Shown: in pieces, positions 18,898 to 26,971 of the stretch
Position numbering within the stretch: the first letter of the stretch is position 1
Layout: each line of letters starts with the position of its first letter
Assembly: GCA_934754475.1 (NCBI GenBank)
Contig: CAKVHV010000001.1
Span: 1 to 64,000, forward strand
DNA length: 64,000 nucleotides
From: an uncultured Clostridia bacterium
Lineage (GTDB): Bacteria; Bacillota; Clostridia; Christensenellales; UBA1242
Direction of reading: 5' to 3'
Made by a program: the position numbers and the translations under genes
Notes under the pieces: generated by a model
What the model saw: only the letters and a program-made list of their open reading frames with translations
The model's database searches: none
What the model was told of the DNA's origin: nothing

Positions 18898-19007
18898 TTT
18901 TAAATAGTTTTGTAAATTGCAAAAAACAAAATTGTGCAGTTTTGCAAAAATAGTGTTTTAGGTACATTAAAAATACCAAAACAAAAACAATCTAAAGGGG
19001 AAATATT
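18854..19007 (+). repeat. Duplicated promoter/leader, copy 2
   Basis: Second copy of the segment at 13980-14134. The upstream boundary falls inside the truncated gene at 18652. The leader hairpin is kept; one A-to-G-type change in the 3' arm leaves a G-U pair in place of A-U. Confidence 0.92.
18859..18887 (+). promoter_or_regulatory. Promoter of MoxR gene B
   Basis: TTGAAA (18859-18864), 17-bp spacer, TATATT (18882-18887); identical in layout to the promoter at 13985-14013. It lies within the 3' end of the truncated upstream gene. Confidence 0.65.
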
Positions 19008-21026
19008 ATGGGAAAATTAGCAGAGATTGTTGGTGACGGTAATCTAAAAGACACAATCAATGCCATAAGTATTGAAGACCACAAAATGAGTGTCGACGAA
19101 CAAATTGCATTTTATATCAAGAACAAAATGCCTTTTATGCTACATGGTATGTCTGGTGTCGGAAAGTCTCGTAGAATCAAAGATATTGACAAAGACTATG
19201 TGTCGATTTATTTGCGTAATGGAATGGTGCCAGAAGAAGTTATTGGCAAAACTATTTATCCAAATAATGATGCAACCCAAATTGGTAGATGGGTAGCACC
19301 TAGTTGGTACGGAGAACTTTGTGACAAATGTGAAAAAGAAAAGGACAAAGTCCATGTTCTATTTATCGACGAATTAACTAATGCCAAAGAAACTGTTCAA
19401 AGTTTGGCTTATCACTTGGTGCTTGAACACTCAATTGCACCAAATATGGGCAAACTCCCAGACAACTGTGTTGTTGTATGTGCGGGCAATAGTAGGGATG
19501 AGAGCGAAGCCGCCAACATTATTCCCGAACCACTTTTCCGTAGATTTGTAGCACACATTTATCTCAAGCCTAAAGTTCCAGATTGGCTAGAATGGGGTTC
19601 ACAAATTGATGAAGACACAGGACACGATAGAGTACACCCAGTTGTAAGAGCATTTATATCCGCCAATAGTAGTCTATTTAGCACAAAGTACAATGCCGAA
19701 GACCCACCAAAATATGCATTAGACCCACGTGCTTGGGAACAAGTTTCGGATGTAATTTATGCAAATAATGGCAGAATTGCTGCCGCTATTATTCAAAACA
19801 AAGTAGGACAAGATGTTGCCAAAAAATTTATAAATTTTGCAAAAAAATATGTGCCTATTAGTGTTAAAGATATCGTTAGCGGAGATTATGATGCAAGTAA
19901 ACTTCCAACCAAAGCCGACGAAATTTATGCTTTTGTTCTCACGCTTACAAATGCAACAAACGAGCAAGTAGGCATTGTTAGAGACTTTATTCAAGCGAAT
20001 TTTGGAAACGAATACTTGGCAAAATATGATGTTGCTTGGATTGGTGATGACTTTGAAAGAGCATTGGTTATAGATACAATAAATAAACAAAAGATAGCCA
20101 AACCAATAGCATCAAAAATTGGGAAAGAACAAGGTCAGGGCTTTGATAAATCTGCAAATATTACAGATGGCTCTGCAAAAATCAAATCCAATAAATCAAA
20201 AAATAAGTTTGTTACAACTATTGATGAATGTTTGGATAAAAATAGTCCCAAACCTTATAAAGTTAATATACATGGTAAAGCACAATATAAGATACTAGCT
20301 AGAGTATTAGATAGTCGTGGTGCCACTTGGCATAGTGGTGCTAAATTTGAGGAGTGGGCACCAAGTAATGACGCATTTATCATAGATGTAAGAGACGGAA
20401 CATTCGAAACATTCCACTACATTACAAATATTGATGCTATTGTAGATATATCTGAAATCGATATGGTAAATGACTTAACGCTTGATGAAATTAGAACTGT
20501 ATATGGTGACGAAATATATCAAGACATCAAAGATGGCTTCAATGAGAGCGAAAATAGTGCAAATGTAAGTAATCAAACAGTTAAAAATACCCAATCTAAA
20601 AATAAAGTAAGTAATAATTCAAATAATTCATCGGCTAAACTAAAAGATATGTTTTTTGCAACTATTGACGATTGTTTAGACAAGAATAGTTTTTGTTATA
20701 ACATTGTCGTTCATAACTTGAGACAGTATAAAGCACTTGCCGAGGTACTAAGTTGTCGTGGAGCTAAGTGGTTGTCTGGTCAAGAATACACTTCTTGGGA
20801 CCCTTATACAGATGATAATATAAAATCAGGTAGGAAGGATTATTACATTAATGTAAGAGATGGAACGTATGGAGATGACCTAAGTTATGCTTCAGGCGGT
20901 ACTATAGATATATCTAAAGTCGATATGGTAAATGACTTAACGCTTGATAAAATTAGAACTGTATATGGCAACGAAAAATATCAAATGATTAAAAAAGTTA
21001 TAAGTGAAAGTAGCAAAAGTATGTAG
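19008..21026 (+). CDS. MoxR-type AAA+ ATPase with two C-terminal repeat modules (B)
   Basis: This 672-aa paralogue of the product at 14135 has the same complete ATPase core: Walker A at 47-54, Walker B at 117-122, sensor 1 and the arginine pair. The first 28 residues and everything after about residue 348 differ between the two. The C-terminal half has two modules (about 399-510 and 548-670), each with IDECLDKN/IDDCLDKN, a VL-x-x-R-G-A-x-W-x-S-G core and an ending ISEIDMVNDLT or ISKVDMVNDLT. The modules are close copies even at DNA level. It is followed by a MoxR-like small protein and a metallopeptidase-VWA protein, so it probably acts with them. Confidence 0.85.
   Translation: MGKLAEIVGDGNLKDTINAISIEDHKMSVDEQIAFYIKNKMPFMLHGMSGVGKSRRIKDIDKDYVSIYLRNGMVPEEVIGKTIYPNNDATQIGRWVAPSWYGELCDKCEKEKDKVHVLFIDELTNAKETVQSLAYHLVLEHSIAPNMGKLPDNCVVVCAGNSRDESEAANIIPEPLFRRFVAHIYLKPKVPDWLEWGSQIDEDTGHDRVHPVVRAFISANSSLFSTKYNAEDPPKYALDPRAWEQVSDVIYANNGRIAAAIIQNKVGQDVAKKFINFAKKYVPISVKDIVSGDYDASKLPTKADEIYAFVLTLTNATNEQVGIVRDFIQANFGNEYLAKYDVAWIGDDFERALVIDTINKQKIAKPIASKIGKEQGQGFDKSANITDGSAKIKSNKSKNKFVTTIDECLDKNSPKPYKVNIHGKAQYKILARVLDSRGATWHSGAKFEEWAPSNDAFIIDVRDGTFETFHYITNIDAIVDISEIDMVNDLTLDEIRTVYGDEIYQDIKDGFNESENSANVSNQTVKNTQSKNKVSNNSNNSSAKLKDMFFATIDDCLDKNSFCYNIVVHNLRQYKALAEVLSCRGAKWLSGQEYTSWDPYTDDNIKSGRKDYYINVRDGTYGDDLSYASGGTIDISKVDMVNDLTLDKIRTVYGNEKYQMIKKVISESSKSM
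19365..20052 (+). repeat. 688-bp perfect repeat, copy 2
   Basis: Identical to 14492-15179. The last upstream difference is a silent C/T at 14491/19364 and the first downstream difference is at 15180/20053. Confidence 0.95.
20459..20523 (+). repeat. Internal module repeat, unit 1
   Basis: This stretch encodes the end of the first C-terminal module of MoxR B and recurs at 20921-20985. The first 28 nt are identical and the remainder differs at a few positions, so the second module arose by a recent internal duplication. Confidence 0.85.
20921..20985 (+). repeat. Internal module repeat, unit 2
   Basis: Second copy of the segment at 20459-20523, encoding the end of the second C-terminal module. 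Confidence 0.85.
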
Positions 21027-21043
21027 AATTAAAGGAATTGAAA

Positions 21044-21445
21044 ATGGAAGCAAAAATTAAAGAAGTAATAGAGAATAATCGCAAATGGCCGATTATTATT
21101 GAAAATATTGAAGCACGAAATATAGATAATGCGATAATTATAAATAGCAAGATATCTAATAAAGATTTGGGAATAATTCCTAATGAAAATGGCAACAAAA
21201 TGCCTACTTGGATATTGGAGATGATATTAAACGACAAGAAAAATGTTGTGTCAACATTAGTTATTAGTGACATAGACCAAATAGACATGATAGAACAAGA
21301 GAAATTTATAGGTATCTTAAAATTTAAAGGAATTAATGGTTATTCATTCCCAGCAGGGACAAGTATCGTTCTTACTTGTAGAAAGGGGAATTACGACCTT
21401 GTGTCGCCAAAGATAAAAGACTTATGTATCAAAATCAAAGGCTAA
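21044..21445 (+). CDS. Small MoxR-like protein lacking Walker A
   Basis: No family is recognised with certainty. By eye the 133-aa chain follows the MoxR core of its neighbours: DLGIIPNENGNKMPTW matches the segment VIGKTIYPNN...APSW, STLVISDIDQ sits where Walker B VLFIDE lies, and FPAGTSIVLTC followed by VSPKIKDLCIKIKG matches the sensor-1 and EPLFRRFVAHIYL region. The Walker A loop and the Arg finger pair are missing. It may be a pseudo-ATPase adaptor. I start it at the ATG at 21044, 7 nt after AAAGGA, which aligns with the truncated paralogue at 18652. It is 5 nt from the VWA gene. Confidence 0.7.
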   Translation: MEAKIKEVIENNRKWPIIIENIEARNIDNAIIINSKISNKDLGIIPNENGNKMPTWILEMILNDKKNVVSTLVISDIDQIDMIEQEKFIGILKFKGINGYSFPAGTSIVLTCRKGNYDLVSPKIKDLCIKIKG

Positions 21446-21450
21446 AGTAG

Positions 21451-23382
21451 ATGGATTTATTTCAACATGCAAATGAACAAATGCTTAATAATACTCTTCT
21501 AGGGGTTCGTCAAAAGTTCCCCCTTCTTGATTCAACTCTAGAGGGGCTAGAAATTGTAGCAACAGACGAAATTCCTACTTGTTGTACCGATAACGAGAAA
21601 GTTCTGTGTAATCCTAAGTTTATGAAAAGTTTGACCTATGAGCAGAGAGTATTTGCTCTAGCTCACGAAGTTTTGCATGTTGCCTTTGACCACATTTTGC
21701 GTAGCAAAGATAAAGATTTAGGTGATTGGAATGTTGCGACTGACGCAGTTATAAATAAAATCCTAAAAGACAACGGGCTTCCTTTGATTGATGGCGTCAT
21801 TGATATGGATGAGGCACAAGGCAAATCTGCCGAAGAGATGTATGAGATAATACATAATCCTGATAAAAATAAAGAAAATTCGCAACAACAAGATAATAAT
21901 AGTGCAAATTCAAGCGATACAAATAACGATCAAGGACAATCTAACCAAGCCGATAATCAAAATCAATCTAGTCAAGACAATAGTAAAAATAATAATCAAA
22001 ATAACGAGCAAAATCAATCTAATCAAAATAATAGCGCCAAAACCGATAATCAAAATCAATCGGGTAAAGATAATAACAGTGAGAATAATAATTCTCAAAG
22101 TAATTCGCAATCAGACAATTCTCAAGATGGTCAGCAGAAGAGTGCAGATAATAATAAACAAAATTCTGACAGTCAACAGAATGCGAATAACAATAGTCAG
22201 AGTGCCGATAATAAGATTGCTAATGATAATAGTCAAAATGCCAATAATAGCGATAGCACTCAAAATCAAAATAATAATAGTAACTCAAATAATAGTTCAA
22301 ATTCAAACAATTCAAATATTAATCAAGAGCAATCAACTCAAGGCGATAGCGATACAAATAATAATCAAAATGGACAACAGCAGAGTTCCGATAATAATAA
22401 AAATGAACCGAGTAACAATCAAAAATCTAATAATAATCAAAGTGTTGATAATAATAAGCATGATGGCTCTCAGAAACAAGATGATAACAATGATGGTTCT
22501 AATAAAAAGCCAAATATTAGCAATCATGATATGTGGAAAGAAGCAGTTAAAAAATATGAACTTGACCAAGAACTAAATAAGAAAAAAAGAGCGAGAGACG
22601 CTAAGCAACCTGAAACAATAGAAAATAAAGACAAAGACAAGTCTCAAGAAGAAAGTAAGTCTGATTTTGAAAAAGAGTTTGAACAAAAGAATAAAGAGAA
22701 GAAAGAAGAAATAGGCAGAGAGTTAATCAAGCAGTTCAAAGAGCATATGGGTTCAAAGACTTCGGGAAAGGGTACTCAAGGCGAGTCTGGATACACCTTT
22801 GGTCAAGTTGGAAAATCCGAAAAAGTATTTTCGTGGAAAACAATTCTCAAAAGATATTTGGATGACGAAATTTCAATGTATAGCTACAGACGTGCCGACG
22901 AAGACAACTTTTTCCAAGCGAGAGTGGAAGATATAGAACAATTTGATATGCCGGGCATTGAAGTTATGCTTGATACAAGTTATTCTGTGCCAGATTATTT
23001 GCTAAAAGAATTTTTGAGACAACTCAAAAGTTTAATCAAAGATACAAAACTCAAAGTTGCGTGTTTTAGTGATTATGCTTATAAATTTGAAGAAATAAAG
23101 AAACCATCAGATATAGACAACTTTGTAATCAAGGGCAGGTCTGGTACTGATTTTAATAGTGCCGCTAGAAGTTTTACGTGGAAGGGAAAGGATGCGAAGA
23201 ATCTCAACCGAATAATATTCACTGATGGTCAAGCGGACTTTTCGTTAACTGACAAAAAGTACAAACAACTTATTTGGGTTGTTTATGATAATCCGGAATT
23301 TACTACAAAGTTTGGCAGGGTTATTCATGTCAATTCCAAAGATATTATAGAGAAAACCGACGAATTGGATATAGATTTATAA
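21451..23382 (+). CDS. HExxH metallopeptidase-like and VWA protein with Asn-rich linker
   Basis: This 643-aa protein has the layout of DUF2201-type proteins. Residues 1-140 form a predicted zinc metallopeptidase-like domain with HEVLH (72-76) in ALAHEVLHVAFDH, followed by WNVATDAVIN. Residues about 141-356 are a low-complexity linker made mostly of Asn, Gln, Ser and Asp. A charged coiled stretch (360-440) leads to a C-terminal VWA domain (about 500-643) with an intact metal-ion site: DTSYS, the Thr of GRSGTDF, and TDGQAD. Such proteins pair with MoxR ATPases, which are encoded just upstream. It ends the cluster at a terminator. The length of the linker is unusual. Confidence 0.85.
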   Translation: MDLFQHANEQMLNNTLLGVRQKFPLLDSTLEGLEIVATDEIPTCCTDNEKVLCNPKFMKSLTYEQRVFALAHEVLHVAFDHILRSKDKDLGDWNVATDAVINKILKDNGLPLIDGVIDMDEAQGKSAEEMYEIIHNPDKNKENSQQQDNNSANSSDTNNDQGQSNQADNQNQSSQDNSKNNNQNNEQNQSNQNNSAKTDNQNQSGKDNNSENNNSQSNSQSDNSQDGQQKSADNNKQNSDSQQNANNNSQSADNKIANDNSQNANNSDSTQNQNNNSNSNNSSNSNNSNINQEQSTQGDSDTNNNQNGQQQSSDNNKNEPSNNQKSNNNQSVDNNKHDGSQKQDDNNDGSNKKPNISNHDMWKEAVKKYELDQELNKKKRARDAKQPETIENKDKDKSQEESKSDFEKEFEQKNKEKKEEIGRELIKQFKEHMGSKTSGKGTQGESGYTFGQVGKSEKVFSWKTILKRYLDDEISMYSYRRADEDNFFQARVEDIEQFDMPGIEVMLDTSYSVPDYLLKEFLRQLKSLIKDTKLKVACFSDYAYKFEEIKKPSDIDNFVIKGRSGTDFNSAARSFTWKGKDAKNLNRIIFTDGQADFSLTDKKYKQLIWVVYDNPEFTTKFGRVIHVNSKDIIEKTDELDIDL

Positions 23383-23389
23383 AATAAAG

Positions 23390-23417
23390 CACTAGAGAAA
23401 TATTCTAGTGTTTTTTT
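23390..23417 (+). terminator. Intrinsic terminator of the MoxR/VWA cluster
   Basis: CACTAGA pairs with TCTAGTG and is followed by seven T. Confidence 0.85.
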
Positions 23418-23419
23418 GT

Positions 23420-23449
23420 TTGCTAAAACTATATTAAATTTTGTATAAT
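23420..23449 (+). promoter_or_regulatory. Promoter of GNAT gene
   Basis: TTGCTA (23420-23425), 18-bp spacer, TATAAT (23444-23449), then a strong AAAGGAGA ribosome site. Confidence 0.6.
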
Positions 23450-23473
23450 TATCTTGTAATAAAGGAGAATTGT

Positions 23474-23926
23474 ATGGAGATTATTAGAGTCAAAAACGAT
23501 AGCGATTGTCAGATTTGTGATGAATTTTTGGGAAAACTTATAAATTTTGAATCGGGTTGCGATAGCTTAATACTTGAAAACGTTAAGGTCAAAGATATTC
23601 ACAAAAATAGCCTTAAACATGACAATGTTTATATTGCTTATGTGACTGATAAAAGTCCAATTGGATATATTTTTGCTTATCTAAAAAATCCAAAGGGAAA
23701 AATAAACAGCAAGAATGTAATTGTTTTGGAAGCATTGTTTGTCGAAGAGCATTATAGAAGAAAAGGCGTTGGCAAAATGCTTATGAAATCTTTGGAAAAT
23801 TGGGCAAAAGAATGTTTTGAAAAGGATTTTGTAGTCGAAATTACTTCTATTAATAAAAATGAAAATGCTATGGGGTTTTATAAACATTTAGGATATAACG
23901 AAGTTAAGACGATTTTAAGGAAATAA
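23474..23926 (+). CDS. GNAT-family N-acetyltransferase
   Basis: This is a predicted acetyl-CoA-dependent acetyltransferase of 150 aa. The family core is visible: a beta-strand block with VIVLEALFVEEHYRRKGVGKMLMKSLENWA, where R-R-K-G-V-G-K is the acetyl-CoA pyrophosphate-binding loop, and a C-terminal ENAMGFYKHLGYNE motif. The start is the ATG at 23474 behind AAAGGAGA rather than an upstream in-frame codon that would lie inside the promoter. The substrate cannot be told. dusB follows after 15 nt and may be cotranscribed. Confidence 0.85.
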   Translation: MEIIRVKNDSDCQICDEFLGKLINFESGCDSLILENVKVKDIHKNSLKHDNVYIAYVTDKSPIGYIFAYLKNPKGKINSKNVIVLEALFVEEHYRRKGVGKMLMKSLENWAKECFEKDFVVEITSINKNENAMGFYKHLGYNEVKTILRK

Positions 23927-23941
23927 TAAATAAAGCAAGAT

Positions 23942-24874
23942 ATGAAAATTAAAAACATTGAATTCAAAAATAACATACTTTTAGCACCGATGGCGGGAGT
24001 GACTGATGTGGCATTTAGGTCGATTTGTATAGACCATGGAGCAGATGCTGGTGTGACAGAAATGATTAGTGCTAAGGCTCTCAAATATGAGAACAAAAAG
24101 ACCGAAGATTTGCTCATAACCGCCCCAAATGAAAAGATTAAGATTGTTCAAATTTTTGGCTCAGACCCGGATATTATGGCGGAGATTTGTGCATCAAAAT
24201 ACTTGGAAAAGTTTGATATAATTGATATTAATATGGGCTGTCCTGCGCCAAAAATTGTCGGTAATGGCGAAGGCAGTTTTCTTATGACCAAGATTGACTT
24301 GGCAAGAGAGATTATTTCAAAATGTGTCAGTGCAACAGATAAGCCTATAACTGTCAAGTTTCGAAGCGGTTTTGATAACAATAGCATTAATGCTATTGAG
24401 TTTGCAAAGATGTGTGAGAGTGCGGGAGCGAGTGCAATTACTATTCATGGAAGAACTAGGGCTCAGATGTATAGTGGCAGTGTGGATTTGGATATTATTA
24501 AAAGTGTCAAACAAAGTGTAAATATCCCCGTTATTGCAAGTGGAGATATTGTAGATAGAGAGAGTTATCTTAGAACTCTCAAGTACACCGGATGTGATGC
24601 GGTTATGATAGGCAGGGGTGCGCTTGGAAATCCTTATATTTTTGAAGAAGTACGTGGAATTACTCTAAACAAACACAAGTTTGAACTCATAAAAAGGCAT
24701 ATAGATACTCTTCTCAAATATTATCCTTTGAGTTTTGTTTCGGGGCATATTCGAAAACATTTGCTCTGGTATCTCAAGGGCGAAAGGGGTGCTAATGAAA
24801 TTAAACAATTTGTATCGCTTGAGCCTGATTTGGAAAAAATCTTAGCAAGGCTCAAAGACTTTTTTGGTGATTGA
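23942..24874 (+). CDS. dusB: tRNA-dihydrouridine synthase
   Basis: This flavoenzyme reduces uridine to dihydrouridine in tRNA D-loops with FMN and NADPH. The 310-aa TIM-barrel protein has NILLAPMAGVTDVAFR at the start, the FMN-site segment IVQIFGSDPD, the catalytic-Cys motif DINMGCPAPKIVGNGEGS, and ITIHGRTRAQMYSG followed by IPVIASGDI and GCDAVMIGRGALGNPYIF. This is the DusB-type pattern of Firmicutes. The C-terminal helical domain is somewhat short. The ribosome site is weak, which suggests coupling to the GNAT gene upstream. Confidence 0.92.
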   Translation: MKIKNIEFKNNILLAPMAGVTDVAFRSICIDHGADAGVTEMISAKALKYENKKTEDLLITAPNEKIKIVQIFGSDPDIMAEICASKYLEKFDIIDINMGCPAPKIVGNGEGSFLMTKIDLAREIISKCVSATDKPITVKFRSGFDNNSINAIEFAKMCESAGASAITIHGRTRAQMYSGSVDLDIIKSVKQSVNIPVIASGDIVDRESYLRTLKYTGCDAVMIGRGALGNPYIFEEVRGITLNKHKFELIKRHIDTLLKYYPLSFVSGHIRKHLLWYLKGERGANEIKQFVSLEPDLEKILARLKDFFGD

Positions 24875-24936
24875 CAAAATTAACCCCAAAAAGACAACCT
24901 AAATACCTACAAATTTGACTATTTGAGTTAAATTAT

Positions 24937-24965
24937 TTGCTAAAATTTCAAAATATTTATATAAT
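24937..24965 (+). promoter_or_regulatory. Promoter of the glycolytic operon
   Basis: TTGCTA (24937-24942), 17-bp spacer, TATAAT (24960-24965), upstream of pgk. Confidence 0.65.
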
Positions 24966-25027
24966 TAAAGTGTATTAAAATACATTTAATTTAGTTTTTT
25001 AAAAATAAAAATAAATGGAGAGAAAAT

Positions 25028-26209
25028 ATGAATAAAAAAACTATTAAAGATATTGATGTTTATGACAAGAAAGTGCTTGTAAGAGTGGACTTCAACGTTC
25101 CAGTTATTGACGGAAAAATTACTGACGACAATAGAATTAAGGAAGCATTGCCAACTATAAACTACTTGCTTGAAAAAGGTGCTGCGGTTATCCTTATGAG
25201 CCACTTGGGAAGACCAGAAGGTGTAGACCCAAAATATTCACTTAAGGTTGTTGCAGATAGACTTAGAGAGCTTATGCCAAACACCGAAGTTATTATGGCT
25301 AACGATGTGACTGGCAAAGATGCCAAGGCGAAAGCAAAAAATCTAAAAATTGGTCAAGTATTGCTTCTTGAAAATCTTAGATTTGATGCAAGAGAAGAAG
25401 AAAACGACAAAGATTTTTGCAAAGAACTAGCAGACTTGGCAGAAGTATATGTTAACGATGCTTTTGGAACTGCACACAGAAAACATGCATCAACTTATGG
25501 TGTTGCAAAACTTCTTCCTAATGCAATTGGTTTCTTGATTGAAAAGGAGTTAAATATTATAGTTGGAACTATTAATAATCCAAAAAGACCATTCGTAGGA
25601 ATTTTGGGTGGAGCAAAGGTCAAAGATAAGATTGGAATTATTGATAGTCTTCTTGATAATGTTGATACACTAATTATTGGTGGCGGAATGGCTTATACAT
25701 TCTTGTCGGCTTTGGGATACAAAATTGGTGAGTCTCTATTTGACGAAACAAATGTTGAAGAAGCAAAGAGACTTATGCAAAAAGCCAAAGAGAAGGGTGT
25801 TAATTTCTTGCTTCCAGTAGATTTCTTGGAAACTACTGCAATCGACAATGTTAGTGATGCAAAATACACCAAAGACCAAAATATTGACAATGGCTATATG
25901 GGTGTAGATATTGGCAAAAAGACAATTAAACTATTCTCAAAAGCAATTAAGAAAGCCAAGACAGTTATTTGGAATGGACCAGTAGGCGTATTTGAGAAAA
26001 AGGAATTTGCAGTTGGAACTTATTCAATTGCAAAGGCTCTAACCAAAGTTAAAGGCACAACAATAATTGGTGGCGGAGATAGTGCAAGTGCTGTAATTAA
26101 CATGGGGCTTGCTCACAAGATGACACATATTTCAACTGGTGGCGGTGCTTCGCTTAAACTATTTGAAGGCAAGGTTTTGCCAGGTGTTGATGTTATTGAC
26201 AATATTTAA
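25028..26209 (+). CDS. pgk: Phosphoglycerate kinase
   Basis: This enzyme converts 1,3-bisphosphoglycerate and ADP to 3-phosphoglycerate and ATP. The 393-aa protein has VLVRVDFNVP near the N-terminus, the SHLGRP substrate motif, LLLENLRF, the hinge-region FVGILGGAKVKDKI, and the nucleotide-site segments VIWNGPVGVFE and TTIIGGGDSASAV close to the C-terminus. It is the first gene of pgk-tpiA-gpmI, with 12 nt to tpiA. No gap gene is present just upstream, unlike many Firmicutes glycolytic operons. Confidence 0.97.
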   Translation: MNKKTIKDIDVYDKKVLVRVDFNVPVIDGKITDDNRIKEALPTINYLLEKGAAVILMSHLGRPEGVDPKYSLKVVADRLRELMPNTEVIMANDVTGKDAKAKAKNLKIGQVLLLENLRFDAREEENDKDFCKELADLAEVYVNDAFGTAHRKHASTYGVAKLLPNAIGFLIEKELNIIVGTINNPKRPFVGILGGAKVKDKIGIIDSLLDNVDTLIIGGGMAYTFLSALGYKIGESLFDETNVEEAKRLMQKAKEKGVNFLLPVDFLETTAIDNVSDAKYTKDQNIDNGYMGVDIGKKTIKLFSKAIKKAKTVIWNGPVGVFEKKEFAVGTYSIAKALTKVKGTTIIGGGDSASAVINMGLAHKMTHISTGGGASLKLFEGKVLPGVDVIDNI

Positions 26210-26221
26210 TTAGGAGATTTT

Positions 26222-26971
26222 ATGAAAAAATTATATCTTATTGGCAATATGAAAATGAATATGTCGATATCTGAACTTGAGCCATACTTTGAGCATATAG
26301 TAGGTATTGCCGATAATTCAAGTAATGTTGTAGGTGTTTGTGTGCCTTATGTTTATATTAATATGGCAAAATACATGCTTGAAGGCTCAAAAGTTTTGTT
26401 TGGTGCTGAGAATATGTATCATGCTGACAAAGGCGCATACACAGGCGAAATAAGTGCGCATATGCTTAATGACTTTGGTTGTGATTTGGTTATTCTTGGT
26501 CACAGCGAAAGACGTCATATTTTTGGCGAAACAGACGAAGATATTAATCTAAAAGTCAAAAAGGCACTAGAGACAGGAATAACTCCAATTCTATGCTTTG
26601 GTGAGACTTTGGAAGAAAGAAAGGCTGGAAGTACTTATAACGTAGTCGAAAGACAAATTATGAGTGCACTTAGTGATATTGATTCGGATGACATAGGCAG
26701 AATTATCTTTGCTTATGAGCCAGTTTGGGCAATAGGTACTGGTGTAAGTGCAACTTCCGACCAAGCCGAAGAAATTTGTTCGTTTGCAAAAAGACTTTTG
26801 CATGATAACTTTGATTTGCATGATTCAATCGTGTTGTATGGCGGAAGTTTAAAACCAGACAATGCCCAAGAACTGCTATCTAAGGAAAGTATTGATGGTG
26901 GACTTATTGGTGGCGCATGTCTAAAATTTGACGAATTTCAAAAAATTATTGATACGAAGGTAGAAAAATGA
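26222..26971 (+). CDS. tpiA: Triosephosphate isomerase
   Basis: This enzyme interconverts dihydroxyacetone phosphate and glyceraldehyde 3-phosphate. The 249-aa TIM barrel has the N-terminal GNMKMN (with the substrate-binding Asn and Lys), AENMYHADKGAYTGEIS, the catalytic His in ILGHSERR, the catalytic Glu in FAYEPVWAIGTG, and the phosphate-binding VLYGGSLKPDN and GLIGGACL loops. The usual GNWKMN is GNMKMN here. It overlaps the start of gpmI by 4 nt, so translation is probably coupled. Confidence 0.96.
   Translation: MKKLYLIGNMKMNMSISELEPYFEHIVGIADNSSNVVGVCVPYVYINMAKYMLEGSKVLFGAENMYHADKGAYTGEISAHMLNDFGCDLVILGHSERRHIFGETDEDINLKVKKALETGITPILCFGETLEERKAGSTYNVVERQIMSALSDIDSDDIGRIIFAYEPVWAIGTGVSATSDQAEEICSFAKRLLHDNFDLHDSIVLYGGSLKPDNAQELLSKESIDGGLIGGACLKFDEFQKIIDTKVEK

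Noticed and set aside
14135..21026. Assembly artefact as explanation of the repeated MoxR core
   Set aside because: The flanks of both copies are different and continuous with intact genes, and there are scattered differences upstream of the identical block, so a true duplication is more likely.
21902..22576. An Ile/Lys-rich frame on the same strand within the VWA gene
   Set aside because: It is the shifted reading of the AAT/CAA-rich linker DNA, with no ribosome site of its own.
14135..23382. Prophage
   Set aside because: There are no capsid, portal, terminase, tail, lysis or integrase genes; only the C-terminal modules recall phage-related proteins.
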